NCBI GenBank assembly: GCA_003566455.1
Contig: PXDF01000166.1
Location: 1 to 47,745 of the forward strand
Origin: Desulfonatronovibrio sp.
GTDB lineage: Bacteria; Desulfobacterota; Desulfovibrionia; Desulfovibrionales; Desulfonatronovibrionaceae
DNA: 47,745 nt
Direction of reading: 5' to 3'
Within the stretch, counting starts at the first letter, position 1. Each line of letters opens with the position of its first letter. A model generated the notes under the pieces. That model made no database searches, had not been told where the DNA came from, and was given only the letters and a program-made list of their open reading frames with translations. Shown piece after piece: positions 26,687 through 35,470 of the stretch. Position numbers and translations under genes: made by a program.

Positions 26687-28198
26687 CTACATATTGGCCA
26701 CAGCAGCGCTGATAACCGGTTCAAAAAGTTCCATGATCAAAGATGGATAAAGTCCCAAAGCCGCTGACACCAGAATAATCATGATGATGGGAACGGTCAT
26801 GGTCCATGGCGGATCTTTAATGTGATCATCCTTGGCGATATTTTCAGGAAGCGGACCGAAAAATATGACCCGGGTAAAGTGGACCGCGTATGAAATGGTC
26901 AAAAGAATGGCGCACAATCCCACTATGCCCATGACCAGGCTGAAGGTGTCCCCGCGTTCAAATATGCCCGCAAACATGACTACTTCCGCGGCAAAGCTGC
27001 TGAATGGAGGAATCCCGGCCAGCATAAGTCCGCCGCTGATAAAAAGCAGAGCGGTCAGAGGCATTTTGGCTGCCAGCCCGCCCAGCAATTTGATGTTTCT
27101 GACGTGAGTGATGTAAACAACCATGCCGCAGGTTGAAAAGAAAACGGTCTTGCCCATGATATGGCTCAGAAAAAAGAAGAGCCCGCCTTCAATGCTGGCT
27201 GCGGTAAGGGCTCCGATCCCCAGCATGGAATAGGCGCTCTGGCTGATGGTGGAGCAGGCCGGAATTCTTTTCATATCCGTCTGGGCCAGGGTCAAAAGTG
27301 AGCCGTAGATCATGGTGATTATCGCAAAGATCATTATCGGAGGCCCGAACCACTGGAAATCATCCCAGAGGGGAAGGACAAGCATCCTGACAATTATGTA
27401 TGCCGCAATATTGGCGTAGACAGCCAGAAGTCCGGCTATGCATGTAGGGTGTTCAGCATGTACCCATGGCATCCATACATGCAGAGGCACGATGGCCAGC
27501 TTGGCAAACATTCCGAAAAGCACCAGTGCGATGGCCCAGAATGCCAGAGGATTGCCGGCCATAAGGTGTATCTGGTCAATCTGGAAGGAACCAATCTGAG
27601 AATAAATTATAACCACACCGCCGAGAAACATCAGGGCTGAGAAAACACCCCAGATGAGACACATGGTGGCCACCCATACCCGCTCGTAATAGCCGAAATA
27701 AGCCATTAAAAAGAACAGGAAAAGAGTGAGTACTTCAAGGAAGAAGTACATCATTACCAGATCGCTGGCAAAGCTGACCCCCATGAAGCCCACAGGGAAG
27801 AAGAGAAACAGGTAAAAAAAGCAGGCGTAGTAGCTTGTCTCACCTTTCCCGCCCAGCACTTCGGGATAGAGTATTTCGATGCGGTGAGCCACGTACTTGA
27901 TGGAATAAGTGCCCAGAGCCAGACACAGCAGGTTACATATAAGGCCGATGGCTATGCTCAGGCCGTCTGCCATAAGGGTCACGCTGATATCCGGATTTTT
28001 GAGCAGCTGGTAGCTTTCCTTGATGGGCCCCACATTGTAGACTTGGACCAGGGCCGTAAGCAAAAGCAAGGTGGTATAGATAAGACCCAGTACTGCAACC
28101 CATCCGGCTTTTTTGCCCAGCTGGAACCTGAACACCAGGATTGCCAGGGCGACAAGGGCCGGGACAATAATTGTCTGAAGAAGAATAGAAGGCATCAT
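26687..28198 (-). CDS. Additional antiporter-like complex I subunit (NuoM/MrpD family)
   Basis: A 503-residue polytopic protein of the proton_antipo_M family lies between nuoK and nuoL and is additional to L, M and N. TM5 has Glu (YFFLEVLTLFLFF, E155) and TM7 has Lys (FAKLAIVPLHVWMPWVHAEHPT, K233). The TM8 Lys is replaced by Asn (VYANIAAYI, N263). The following loop reads TDMKRIPACSTISQSAY, close to the usual D-x-K-R-x-x-A-Y-S-S. It probably adds a fourth pumping-type module or an Na+/H+ exchange route to the membrane arm (inference). Its neighbours argue against it being a stand-alone Mrp gene. Confidence 0.9.
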   Translation of the reverse strand: MMPSILLQTIIVPALVALAILVFRFQLGKKAGWVAVLGLIYTTLLLLTALVQVYNVGPIKESYQLLKNPDISVTLMADGLSIAIGLICNLLCLALGTYSIKYVAHRIEILYPEVLGGKGETSYYACFFYLFLFFPVGFMGVSFASDLVMMYFFLEVLTLFLFFLMAYFGYYERVWVATMCLIWGVFSALMFLGGVVIIYSQIGSFQIDQIHLMAGNPLAFWAIALVLFGMFAKLAIVPLHVWMPWVHAEHPTCIAGLLAVYANIAAYIIVRMLVLPLWDDFQWFGPPIMIFAIITMIYGSLLTLAQTDMKRIPACSTISQSAYSMLGIGALTAASIEGGLFFFLSHIMGKTVFFSTCGMVVYITHVRNIKLLGGLAAKMPLTALLFISGGLMLAGIPPFSSFAAEVVMFAGIFERGDTFSLVMGIVGLCAILLTISYAVHFTRVIFFGPLPENIAKDDHIKDPPWTMTVPIIMIILVSAALGLYPSLIMELFEPVISAAVANM

Positions 28199-28266
28199 GT
28201 CATATCATCCTTATTAGAGCTAGAGGCGGAGCCAATGCGCTGCTTTCGATCCCAAGACATATCTTA

Positions 28267-28575
28267 TTATCCTCGCATAGTAATCAGTTTACCAGCCTCG
28301 ACGTTTTTAAAGCGTCTGGAAACAACCAGCAGAATGGCCAGCAAAAGTGTTGCTTCAGCCGCTGCTATCCCCATAACCAGAAGTGCGCCCACCTGGCCGA
28401 TTTCATTGGGTGTGGGAGTGAGCTGGGCAGATGCCATGATGCTCAGACCGGCTCCGTTCAGGATAAGCTCTATCCCCAGAACTATTCCAACCAAAGTCCT
28501 TCTGTAGGCTATTCCGAATATGCCGATACAAAGCAAAAAAATTGCAACCAGGTGGTATATGGTCATAATGCTCAT
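28267..28575 (-). CDS. nuoK: Complex I subunit K
   Basis: The 102-residue, three-helix membrane subunit has the family motifs FGIAYRRTLVGIVLGIELILNGAGL (with the essential Glu in TM2) and a second acidic residue in AAAEATLLLAILLVV (TM3). These glutamates are part of the proton path. The length is standard. It overlaps nuoJ by ATGA (28572-28575). Confidence 0.96.
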   Translation of the reverse strand: MSIMTIYHLVAIFLLCIGIFGIAYRRTLVGIVLGIELILNGAGLSIMASAQLTPTPNEIGQVGALLVMGIAAAEATLLLAILLVVSRRFKNVEAGKLITMRG

Positions 28576-29096
28576 TTCTTCTTCCTCCTTTCAAAGCCCA
28601 GTATAACCGCTCCGGCCATGGCTACGGTCAAAAGCAGAGAAATAAGCTCAAAGGGCAGGATATAGGGTTCCAGGAGGAATTTACCCAGTTCACTGACTTG
28701 TGTCTCCTCAGGGACAAAAACGGATGGAGGCGCGGTGCGTATGGCTGCAGAGCCCAGAAATACAGCCGGAGCAATAGCGGCCAGTGCGGCAAAAATTACT
28801 TTTTTTCCTGAAATATTGCCGCTTTCATCTCCGCCGGGCCAGGCGTTGGTCAGCATGATGGCGAAAAATATAAGTACGCTCACCGCGCCGACATAAATAA
28901 GAATTTGCATCAGCCCGATAAACGGCGCGGCCATCAGAAAAAACAGACCGGCGACACCAAATAATGTCAGAATCAGTCCCATCAATGCTCTGACTAGACT
29001 CTCAGACAGAACTGTGATGAACCCTCCAGCCACGATAATGGCGATGTGCCCGAAAAGCACAACCCAGGCCAGGTTTTCACTTGCCAGATTATCCAT
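28572..29096 (-). CDS. nuoJ: Complex I subunit J
   Basis: The 174-residue five-helix membrane subunit has the pi-bulge TM3 signature FIGLMQILIYVGAVSVLIFFAIML, including the conserved Tyr and Gly. NuoJ lies next to NuoK at the quinone end of the membrane arm. It overlaps nuoI by 8 bp and nuoK by 4 bp, as expected for a tightly packed operon. Confidence 0.95.
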   Translation of the reverse strand: MDNLASENLAWVVLFGHIAIIVAGGFITVLSESLVRALMGLILTLFGVAGLFFLMAAPFIGLMQILIYVGAVSVLIFFAIMLTNAWPGGDESGNISGKKVIFAALAAIAPAVFLGSAAIRTAPPSVFVPEETQVSELGKFLLEPYILPFELISLLLTVAMAGAVILGFERRKKK

Positions 29097-29616
29097 TTGC
29101 TGCTCCTTTTTTTTGAGCCTGATATTGAAGCCTGGCTAACAGGTCGATAACAAATTCCTGCCTGCTGAAACCCGCCAGATATACATCGCTGGAATACCTG
29201 AGCGCCCCGGAAGGACAGCTCTGAACACAAAGTCCGCACAGACAGCAATAATTGTAATCAAGGACAAAAGACAGCAGTTCAGGCTTTGCTTTTTTAGCTG
29301 GAGCCTTCTTGTCCTCTGCCCCATCAGCGGCCCCTTCTTTTGCTGCGGCCTTTTTGGGCTTGCTGGCTTTCAAAGAAATGCAGGCAGAAGGACAGATCCT
29401 GACGCAGCTGTTACAGGCTATGCATTTGGATTTGAAAGGATCATCCTCGTTTGGAACCAGTTCGATATGCCCGCGGTAACCTTCCAGCGACTTGACGCTC
29501 TGTCGCGGATAATGGACGGTTATGTTAGGCTGGATAAAATTTTTGCTGGTCACTTTCATTCCAACCAGCAGACTCCACATGCCCGCCACAGTTTCACGGA
29601 TGCTTTTGACTATCAT
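29089..29616 (-). CDS. nuoI: Complex I subunit I with a Lys/Ala-rich linker
   Basis: The 175-residue peripheral subunit carries two 4Fe-4S clusters (N6a/N6b). Their ligands are C65, C68, C71, C75 (KCIACNSCVRICP) and C124, C127, C130, C134 (CCLCGLCVQSCP). Between them lies a low-complexity Ala/Lys-rich stretch (about residues 83-112), which makes the inter-cluster segment about a dozen residues longer than in the classic form. The C-terminus has a short basic tail. The subunit passes electrons to NuoB. It overlaps nuoH by ATGA. Confidence 0.95.
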   Translation of the reverse strand: MIVKSIRETVAGMWSLLVGMKVTSKNFIQPNITVHYPRQSVKSLEGYRGHIELVPNEDDPFKSKCIACNSCVRICPSACISLKASKPKKAAAKEGAADGAEDKKAPAKKAKPELLSFVLDYNYCCLCGLCVQSCPSGALRYSSDVYLAGFSRQEFVIDLLARLQYQAQKKGAANG

Positions 29617-30611
29617 AAGGCAATCACCAATAATGTTACCAAGAGATTAATTACGGCAAGGGGGATAAGCCATTTCCAGCAGATATTGAGCAGCTGGTCA
29701 AAACGTACCCTGGGGAAAGTCCATCTTATCCAGATCATGATCAAAAGAAGAATGTACACCTTGGCCAGGAACCACCACCATCCTGAGACACCGGGACCAT
29801 GGAATCCTCCCAGGAAAAGAACCGCTGTCACGCATGCGGCAATGACCATATAAGCGTACTCAGAGAGAAAAAACAAAGCAAAGCCCATTCCGGAATATTC
29901 GGTGTGAAACCCCGCGGTGAGTTCGCTCTCCGCTTCAGGCAGGTCAAAAGGAGCCCGGTTGGTTTCGGCCAGTGCGCAGATGAAAAAGATGATAAATGCC
30001 AGAGGCTGGTAGACAATAAACCACTGCCATGGCCATGATCCCTGTTTCATGGCTATGTCGAAGAGGTTGAAAGTTCCTGTCATGAAGATTATGGGCAGGA
30101 TGGACAAAAGCAATGGTATTTCATAAGCAACCGACTGGGAAATATCCCTGGCAGCGCCCAGCAGCGAATATTTATTCTGGGATGTCCATCCCGCGATACA
30201 CAGGGCCAGAACGTTGATCCCGGTAAAGGCCAGAATCAGGACCATACCCACATTTGTGTTGAATATCTGCAGATGCGGACCAAATGGAATAACCAGAAAA
30301 CAGACCAGGGCCGGTGCCATGGAAATCATGGGCGCCAGCCAGTATAAAAAACTGTCCGCTCCTGTAGGGGTAAAAATCTGTTTGCCCACCAGTTTCAGAC
30401 CGTCGGCAAAGGGCTGGAGTATCCCATGGGGTCCTACTTCATAAGGACCTGGACGCCTGTGAATGAAGCCAGCGACTTTTCTTTCAAGATAGACCAGAAG
30501 AATCGCGTTCAGGCCGATGAAAGAAACGGTCGCTAACAGGCCTGCAAAAATAATCATCAATTGAATAGGTATTGCTTCAATCATCTGTAGGATAAGTATT
30601 GGTTCTATCAT
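29613..30611 (-). CDS. nuoH: Complex I subunit H
   Basis: The 332-residue membrane subunit forms the quinone-chamber roof. Motifs are YLERKVAGFIHRRPGPYEVGPHGILQP, FADGLKLVGKQ and the acidic TM5-6 loop AETNRAPFDLPEAESELTAGFHTEYSGMGFAL. It overlaps both nuoD and nuoI by 4 bp. No anomaly was seen. Confidence 0.97.
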   Translation of the reverse strand: MIEPILILQMIEAIPIQLMIIFAGLLATVSFIGLNAILLVYLERKVAGFIHRRPGPYEVGPHGILQPFADGLKLVGKQIFTPTGADSFLYWLAPMISMAPALVCFLVIPFGPHLQIFNTNVGMVLILAFTGINVLALCIAGWTSQNKYSLLGAARDISQSVAYEIPLLLSILPIIFMTGTFNLFDIAMKQGSWPWQWFIVYQPLAFIIFFICALAETNRAPFDLPEAESELTAGFHTEYSGMGFALFFLSEYAYMVIAACVTAVLFLGGFHGPGVSGWWWFLAKVYILLLIMIWIRWTFPRVRFDQLLNICWKWLIPLAVINLLVTLLVIAL

Positions 30612-31768
30612 CTGTCAATCTCCGGTATGACCAGGTCCAGGCTTCCCAAAATGGATACCGCGTCTGATATCAAAGTCCCCTGGGACACTTCAGCAAACAA
30701 ACTCAGGTTGGAAAAGCCGGGAGCCCTTAATTTGAGGCGGTACGCTGACTTGCCGCCGTCGCTTACCAGGTGCATGCCAATTTTTCCTCTGGCTCCTTCC
30801 ACTGCGAAATAAACATCCCCGGCAGGGGGCTTGGCGCGTTTCGGGGCTTTGGGGTGAATAAAATCTCCTTGGGGCAGACTGTCCAGGGCCTGTTCAATGA
30901 TTTTTATGCTTTCCTGCATTTCATCCATGCGCACCATATAGCGGCCCATGGCGTCGCAGGTATCATATGCGGGAATATTGAAATCAAAACGGTCATATAC
31001 TGAGTAGGGCTCTGCCCTGCGGACGTCGTATGCCTGACCCGAACCCCGCAGCACCGGTCCTGTGGCGCCGTACTTGCGACAGGTCTGCACGGATATTTCA
31101 CCGATTTCCTCAACCCTTTTGCGCAGAATAAAATTGTCTGTTACCAGGTCCTTGTACATTTTGAACCGCTCCTTCATTCGAGCGCATTGCTCCCTGGTCT
31201 CGTTCACAAAACGATCATCTATATCGTCCGAGACTCCGCCAAAACGGTAATAACAATAGGTAAGCCTGGACCCGGTGATACGCTGCATTATATCCATGAT
31301 GATTTCCCGGTCATCAAAGGAGTACATGATGGGAGTAAAGGCGCCCAGGTCCAGAAGATAAGCCCCCCACCACAGAAGGTGGGAGTTGATCCGGTTGAGT
31401 TCGCAGGTAATGACCCTGATGTATTCCGCCCTTTCCGGTACTTCAATGCCCATGATGCGTTCCACAGCTCCCACATGAGCCCAGCCCCAGGCCAGGGCAT
31501 GCAGATAGTCTGTCCGGGCCGGATTAGGCAGATACTGAGGGTAACTCATAACCTCGGCCATTTTTTCATGCATTCGGTGAATATAACCCAGAACCGGTTC
31601 GGCTCTGACTATGTATTCTCCGTCGATTTCCAGCAGTATGCGCAAGACCCCGTGGGTGGAGGGATGTTGCGGCCCCATGTTCAGAATCAGGGTGTCGTCA
31701 CGCTTGGTAGGCTGGAATTTCTGGGCGTAAAAGTCTCCGCTGGTGTCTAATCTCAAATCCAGGTTCAT
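30608..31768 (-). CDS. nuoD: Complex I subunit D (49 kDa-type)
   Basis: The 386-residue subunit related to the NiFe-hydrogenase large chain forms the quinone pocket with NuoB. Visible motifs are NMGPQHPSTHGVLRI, GYIHRMHEK, NRINSHLLWWGAYLLDLGAFTP, TGSRLTYCYYRFGGV and APGFSNLSLFAEV near the C-terminus. The NiFe-ligand cysteines are absent, as expected of a complex I subunit. The gene is separate from nuoC, unlike the fused nuoCD of E. coli. It overlaps nuoH and nuoC by 4 bp each. Confidence 0.97.
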   Translation of the reverse strand: MNLDLRLDTSGDFYAQKFQPTKRDDTLILNMGPQHPSTHGVLRILLEIDGEYIVRAEPVLGYIHRMHEKMAEVMSYPQYLPNPARTDYLHALAWGWAHVGAVERIMGIEVPERAEYIRVITCELNRINSHLLWWGAYLLDLGAFTPIMYSFDDREIIMDIMQRITGSRLTYCYYRFGGVSDDIDDRFVNETREQCARMKERFKMYKDLVTDNFILRKRVEEIGEISVQTCRKYGATGPVLRGSGQAYDVRRAEPYSVYDRFDFNIPAYDTCDAMGRYMVRMDEMQESIKIIEQALDSLPQGDFIHPKAPKRAKPPAGDVYFAVEGARGKIGMHLVSDGGKSAYRLKLRAPGFSNLSLFAEVSQGTLISDAVSILGSLDLVIPEIDR

Positions 31769-32328
31769 AACGGGTTCCTGTATTTTGGGTTGGAACAGTT
31801 GGTGATCTCACTGACAAATTTGTCGCTTTTAACGTCAACCGGTGTGAGATCCCGATCCGGATATATATCCTGAAGTCCTTTTCGTTCTGATTCTGCCTTG
31901 AGCAAAGGGGGCGGCCCCTGGTAATCCGGATCAAGAAGAATGGGCAGGAGATTGGGGTGTCCTTTGAATATCACCCCGAAAAAGTCGAAACATTCCCTTT
32001 CATGCCAGTCAGCACCGGGAAAAATATGATGAATAGAGGGGATCTCGGGCTTTTGTCTGTCCGCCATCACCCGAAGGCCAACGCGGCCGGGCTGGTCAAA
32101 ACGGTCAAAATGATAAACCACCTGAAATCCTTCCTGCAGATCCACGCAGGAAATATCTTCCAGGAAAAAATCAGCCTGATCCAGCTTTTCTACCGCTTCC
32201 ACCAGATCGTCAGGAGTCACAAAATAATCAAGATCGTATCCAGTGTAAATCGGGGGCGGGCTTTCTTCTGTTTTTGCAGCTTTTTCTTTGTCAGGAACCT
32301 CGACTGATTTTTCGTCAGCATCACTCAT
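31765..32328 (-). CDS. nuoC: Complex I subunit C (30 kDa-type)
   Basis: The 187-residue subunit has the signature DWHERECFDFFGVIFKGHPNLLPILLD, which contacts NuoD and NuoI. The N-terminus carries an unusual charged Lys/Glu-rich tail (about residues 2-25, EKSVEVPDKEKAAKTEESPP) before the conserved domain. ATG 32328 is chosen because AAGGAGG lies 4-5 bases before it; ATG 32331 is also possible. It overlaps nuoD by ATGA. Confidence 0.94.
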   Translation of the reverse strand: MSDADEKSVEVPDKEKAAKTEESPPPIYTGYDLDYFVTPDDLVEAVEKLDQADFFLEDISCVDLQEGFQVVYHFDRFDQPGRVGLRVMADRQKPEIPSIHHIFPGADWHERECFDFFGVIFKGHPNLLPILLDPDYQGPPPLLKAESERKGLQDIYPDRDLTPVDVKSDKFVSEITNCSNPKYRNPL

Positions 32329-32405
32329 CATTACCTCCTTGAGGCAGGGTGCAGCGATCACAAAAACAAAAGACAGGATACCTTACGTGTTATACTGTCT
32401 TTATC

Positions 32406-32945
32406 TTATCTGTCCTCAGCCATCCGGGGCATGGGCCACCAGCGTCTGCCTGTAATCTTTTTCTGAACCTGGAAGAGACCTTCCAGCAATCCTTCGGGTC
32501 TGGGCGGGCATCCCGGTATATAAACATCAACCGGAATAATCATATCCACACCTTCCACGATGCCGTACTGATCTTTAAATACGAAAGGACCTCCAGAAAT
32601 GGCGCAGTTGCCCATGGCTATTACCCACTTGGGAGCAGGCATCTGCTCGTAGAGCCTGGTAACCAGAGGGGCCATTTTGCGGGATATGGTCCCGGCAACT
32701 ATCATGAGATCTGACTGGCGGGGTGAAGGCCTGAAAACCTCGGCCCCGAAACGGGCGGCATCAAACCTGGCCATACCGAAAGCCATCATTTCAATGGCGC
32801 AGCAGGCAAGGCCAAAGGTCAGAGGCCACAGGGACATGGCCCTGCAGACATTGATGATTTTCTGAACCGGCGCAGAGTTAATGATGGGGTCATCAGTGCT
32901 TGTGTCAGCGAAAGGAAAAGCTACATTTTGATTTTCTTGGGCCAT
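32406..32945 (-). CDS. nuoB: Complex I subunit B (PSST)
   Basis: The 179-residue subunit carries the terminal 4Fe-4S cluster N2. The tandem cysteines [14 protein letters not shown] and the other two ligands, GNCAISGG and IPGCPPRPE, are all present, as is the conserved basic loop [15 protein letters not shown]. It hands electrons to the quinone held by NuoD. It overlaps nuoA by 25 bp, an unusually long but plausible overlap, and is followed by nuoC. Confidence 0.97.
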   Translation of the reverse strand: MAQENQNVAFPFADTSTDDPIINSAPVQKIINVCRAMSLWPLTFGLACCAIEMMAFGMARFDAARFGAEVFRPSPRQSDLMIVAGTISRKMAPLVTRLYEQMPAPKWVIAMGNCAISGGPFVFKDQYGIVEGVDMIIPVDVYIPGCPPRPEGLLEGLFQVQKKITGRRWWPMPRMAEDR

Positions 32946-33304
32946 GAAAAGACTCCTTTTTTCCAGAAGTAGAGCACCGAAGCAAACAGGATCAAAATAA
33001 AGATCAAAAGCTTGATAAAAGCTACATAACCGGCGCTTTCAGAGTAGTACGTGGCCACGGGAAACAGGTACAGAACGTCCACGTCAAAGGCCAGGAAAAG
33101 CAAGGCGTAGAAATAGTAGTTGATGCCGAATTTGACCCAGGCGGAACCGTATGGGACCATGCCGCATTCATACGGCATTCTCAAATCTTTGGCTTTAACT
33201 TTGGGGGCTAAAAGGTGTGAAAGGAGGAAGGGGATCACTGCGAAAAGGATCATACCCTGAATGAAGAAAAAGATAATTGCTATATGCAGCCAGGATAAGC
33301 TCAT
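32921..33304 (-). CDS. nuoA: Complex I subunit A
   Basis: The 127-residue subunit has three transmembrane helices and the family motif [40 protein letters not shown] (shown as landmarks: YECG with the conserved Cys, and [10 protein letters not shown] with Asp residues in TM2). It forms the quinone-site loop. This is the first gene of the nuo operon, so the promoter should lie in the 380 bp AT-rich gap upstream. An AAGGAAG ribosome-binding site is present. Confidence 0.96.
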   Translation of the reverse strand: MSLSWLHIAIIFFFIQGMILFAVIPFLLSHLLAPKVKAKDLRMPYECGMVPYGSAWVKFGINYYFYALLFLAFDVDVLYLFPVATYYSESAGYVAFIKLLIFILILFASVLYFWKKGVFSWPKKIKM

Positions 33305-33634
33305 GACTATTTTCTTCCTTGAATTAGAAGTTAAATGGCAAAATAGCAGTATTTATAAAAATTTATACGGTTTTAGGGGTCAAATTTATGAAAAAACCTG
33401 TAAAACCATGATAAATTTTTTTTCAACCGGCGAGGCCGTGTTGTTATTATCTTTTCTATGGGCAATCAACCTCACTTTAAAGACAGTGTCAAGTAGAAAT
33501 TTTATTTTTTTTAAAAATACAATAAGATTTTGTTATCTTGAAGTCTGATAGATTCCTGCAAAACCCAAGTAAATCCAGGAAGCATCACGGAGAAAGAGAT
33601 GAGCGGATTTGTTGCGAAATAGATCCTGCTTTAT
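33305..33634. other. AT-rich divergent intergenic region upstream of nuoA
   Basis: No coding frame of note occurs between nuoA and the yjbQ promoter. The region is strongly AT-rich, with long A/T runs near 33410-33425 and 33500-33520. On the minus strand a consensus TTGACA (33487-33492) occurs, but no convincing -10 sits 17 bases from it, so the nuo promoter was not located. No riboswitch was recognised. Confidence 0.5.
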
Positions 33635-33662
33635 TTGGACTTTATTGAAGATCTAATATAAC
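33635..33662 (+). promoter_or_regulatory. Candidate sigma70 promoter for yjbQ
   Basis: TTGGAC (33635-33640), a 16-base spacer, then TATAAC (33657-33662). The predicted start site is near 33669, leaving a leader of about 17 bases before ATG 33686. Confidence 0.5.
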
Positions 33663-33685
33663 TTGTTTGAAAATCGGGGGTATGT

Positions 33686-34117
33686 ATGTCAAATATGAAA
33701 TTATATACAGGACAAATTCAGGCGGTTGCTGAAAAAGGAATCTGTATTGTGGATATTACTGACAGGATAAAAGAAATTGTCCGGAAATCAGAAGTACAGA
33801 CCGGAAGCCTGCACGCAACATGTATTGGCTCAACAGGATCTCTGACCTGCATTGAATTCGAACCTGGAGTAGTCTCAGACCTGGCCAGGACCATAAACGA
33901 ACTTGCCCCTCCAGGAAGGGAATATGAACATGAAAAGGCCTGGCATGACGGCAATGGCCACAGCCATGTCCAGGCCGCACTTATTGGTCCTTCTCTGGTT
34001 ATTCCCGTCAGGTCAGGCAGATGCGCGCTGGGCACCTGGCAGCAGGTGGTAGTCATAAATCATGATATCAGGCCCAGAACCAGGAACGTGGAAATCTCCA
34101 TAATGGGGGTTGTTTAA
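33686..34117 (+). CDS. yjbQ: YjbQ/UPF0047 family protein
   Basis: The 143-residue protein has the UPF0047 signatures: GSLHATCIGSTGSLTCIE, WHDGNGHSHVQAALIGPS (conserved HxxxxxxH-type metal site), and RCALGTWQQVVVINHD followed by RPRTRNVEI. Some family members have low thiamine-phosphate synthase activity, but the cell role is uncertain. It has its own promoter-like sequence and is followed by a palindromic repeat element. Confidence 0.9.
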   Translation: MSNMKLYTGQIQAVAEKGICIVDITDRIKEIVRKSEVQTGSLHATCIGSTGSLTCIEFEPGVVSDLARTINELAPPGREYEHEKAWHDGNGHSHVQAALIGPSLVIPVRSGRCALGTWQQVVVINHDIRPRTRNVEISIMGVV

Positions 34118-34130
34118 CGCGTAATTATTC

Positions 34131-34226
34131 AACCTGAATTGAGCGATTTTTCTATGTCATTGCGAGGGAAGCTCGCAATGACAGGCTTATTAAAACAGTT
34201 ACAGGTAAGAGCGCTCAATTTTGGTT
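34131..34226. repeat. Palindromic repeat element, copy A (REPIN/MITE-like)
   Basis: An approximately 96 bp element with imperfect terminal inverted repeats (AACCTGAATTGAGCG at the left; AACCAAAATTGAGCG reading in from the right). Inside is a perfect 12 bp hairpin (TGTCATTGCGAG, 34155-34166, with 34172-34183, loop GGAAG). It shares its left end and interior almost exactly with copy B at 38944-39031. The CATTGCGAG core resembles widespread bacterial REP sequences. Confidence 0.85.
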
Positions 34227-34256
34227 CATTTACATCGGCTGAGGACCTGGCCTGGA

Positions 34257-35357
34257 TCACTTCCCCAAGGCCTGTCTGAGGGCTTTGGAGATATATTCCA
34301 GTTCCGGCCTGGTCAGAAAAGGGTTCATAGGCAGACTCATGATCTCCTCACTCACCGCCTCGGCTACTGGAAAATCACCTGGGCCGTAACCCAGATATTT
34401 AAAGCACTCCTGCAGGTGTAATGGCATTGGATAATGAACAGCAGTGGGTATTCCGGCCTTTTTAAGCTCATCCTGAATCAGGTCCCGGTTTTTGTGCCTT
34501 ATAGAATACTGAGCCCAGACCGAAGTCCGGTCATCCCTGACTATGGGGGTTACAACCAGATCATCAAGCAAAAAGTTATACATACCGGCCACCTGCTGGC
34601 GCAGCTCGATTTCCTTGGGGTAGTGCTTTAATTTGGCCAGAAGCACTGCCGCCTGAATAGTATCCATGCGTGCTCCAATTCCAATGTATTTATGGCAGTA
34701 ACGCTCGTTCTGGCCATGAACCCGCAGACTTTCCATCTTCAAGGCCAGCTCGGAGTCGCTGGTGAATACCGCCCCGCCGTCTCCATAGCATCCCAGTGGT
34801 TTGGCCGGGAAAAAACTGGTGCAGCCCAATTCTGACAGACTGCAGCTCAGCTTGCCCTTATATTCGGCCCCAAAACTCTGGGCCGCATCCTCTATGACCG
34901 GCAGATTTTTTTGGGCTGCCACCCGGTTGATCGCTTCCATGTCCGCGGGCTGACCGTAAAGGCTAACCGGCATGATGGCCCTGGTTTTATCTGTGATGGC
35001 CTGCTCGATCTTGGCAGGGTCAATATTATAAGTCTCTTGGTCAATATCAGCGAAAACCGGACTGGCTCCAACATGAGCGATCATTTCCGCTGTGGCGATA
35101 AAGGTGAAGGGAGTGGTAATTACTTCATCTCCCGGACCGATATCCAGAGCCATGAGTGACAACAGCAGGGCGTCAGTCCCTGAAGAGCAGGCAATGCAGA
35201 ATTCAGCACCGGTAAAACCTGCCAGTTTTTTTTCAAGTTCGCTTATCTGCGGACCCATGATATATCTGGAGCTGTCAAGAACCTCATGAATGGCCTCATC
35301 GATCTCTTTTTTGTACAACTTGTACTGCATATTCAGGTTTGCAAAATCAATTTTCAT
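34257..35357 (-). CDS. DegT/DnrJ-type sugar aminotransferase (WbpE/WlbC-like)
   Basis: The 366-residue PLP enzyme of the DegT/DnrJ/EryC1 family has the PLP Lys at K186 in SFFPAKPLGCYGDGGAVF, and SSGTDALLLSLMALDIGPGDEV and VIEDAAQSFGAEYKG in the cofactor pocket. This wording is close to enzymes that aminate 3-oxo sugars of UDP-GlcNAc derivatives for surface polysaccharides. ATG 35357, preceded by GGGAG, is chosen. The frame upstream to 35450 adds a hydrophobic stretch absent from the family. No polysaccharide cluster surrounds it. Confidence 0.92.
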   Translation of the reverse strand: MKIDFANLNMQYKLYKKEIDEAIHEVLDSSRYIMGPQISELEKKLAGFTGAEFCIACSSGTDALLLSLMALDIGPGDEVITTPFTFIATAEMIAHVGASPVFADIDQETYNIDPAKIEQAITDKTRAIMPVSLYGQPADMEAINRVAAQKNLPVIEDAAQSFGAEYKGKLSCSLSELGCTSFFPAKPLGCYGDGGAVFTSDSELALKMESLRVHGQNERYCHKYIGIGARMDTIQAAVLLAKLKHYPKEIELRQQVAGMYNFLLDDLVVTPIVRDDRTSVWAQYSIRHKNRDLIQDELKKAGIPTAVHYPMPLHLQECFKYLGYGPGDFPVAEAVSEEIMSLPMNPFLTRPELEYISKALRQALGK

Positions 35358-35470
35358 GTTTCTCCCTTTTGACTGAAAAATATTCTTGTTAATAAGATAG
35401 ACAACCGGCAGGATCGATAAGAGCAATAAAAAAGGATCCAGGCTATTCACCCAGACCCTCTGAATATTTA

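Noticed and set aside
27884-28507. 207-codon plus-strand frame across the nuo extra-subunit/nuoK junction
   Set aside because: It is antisense to two well-supported nuo genes.
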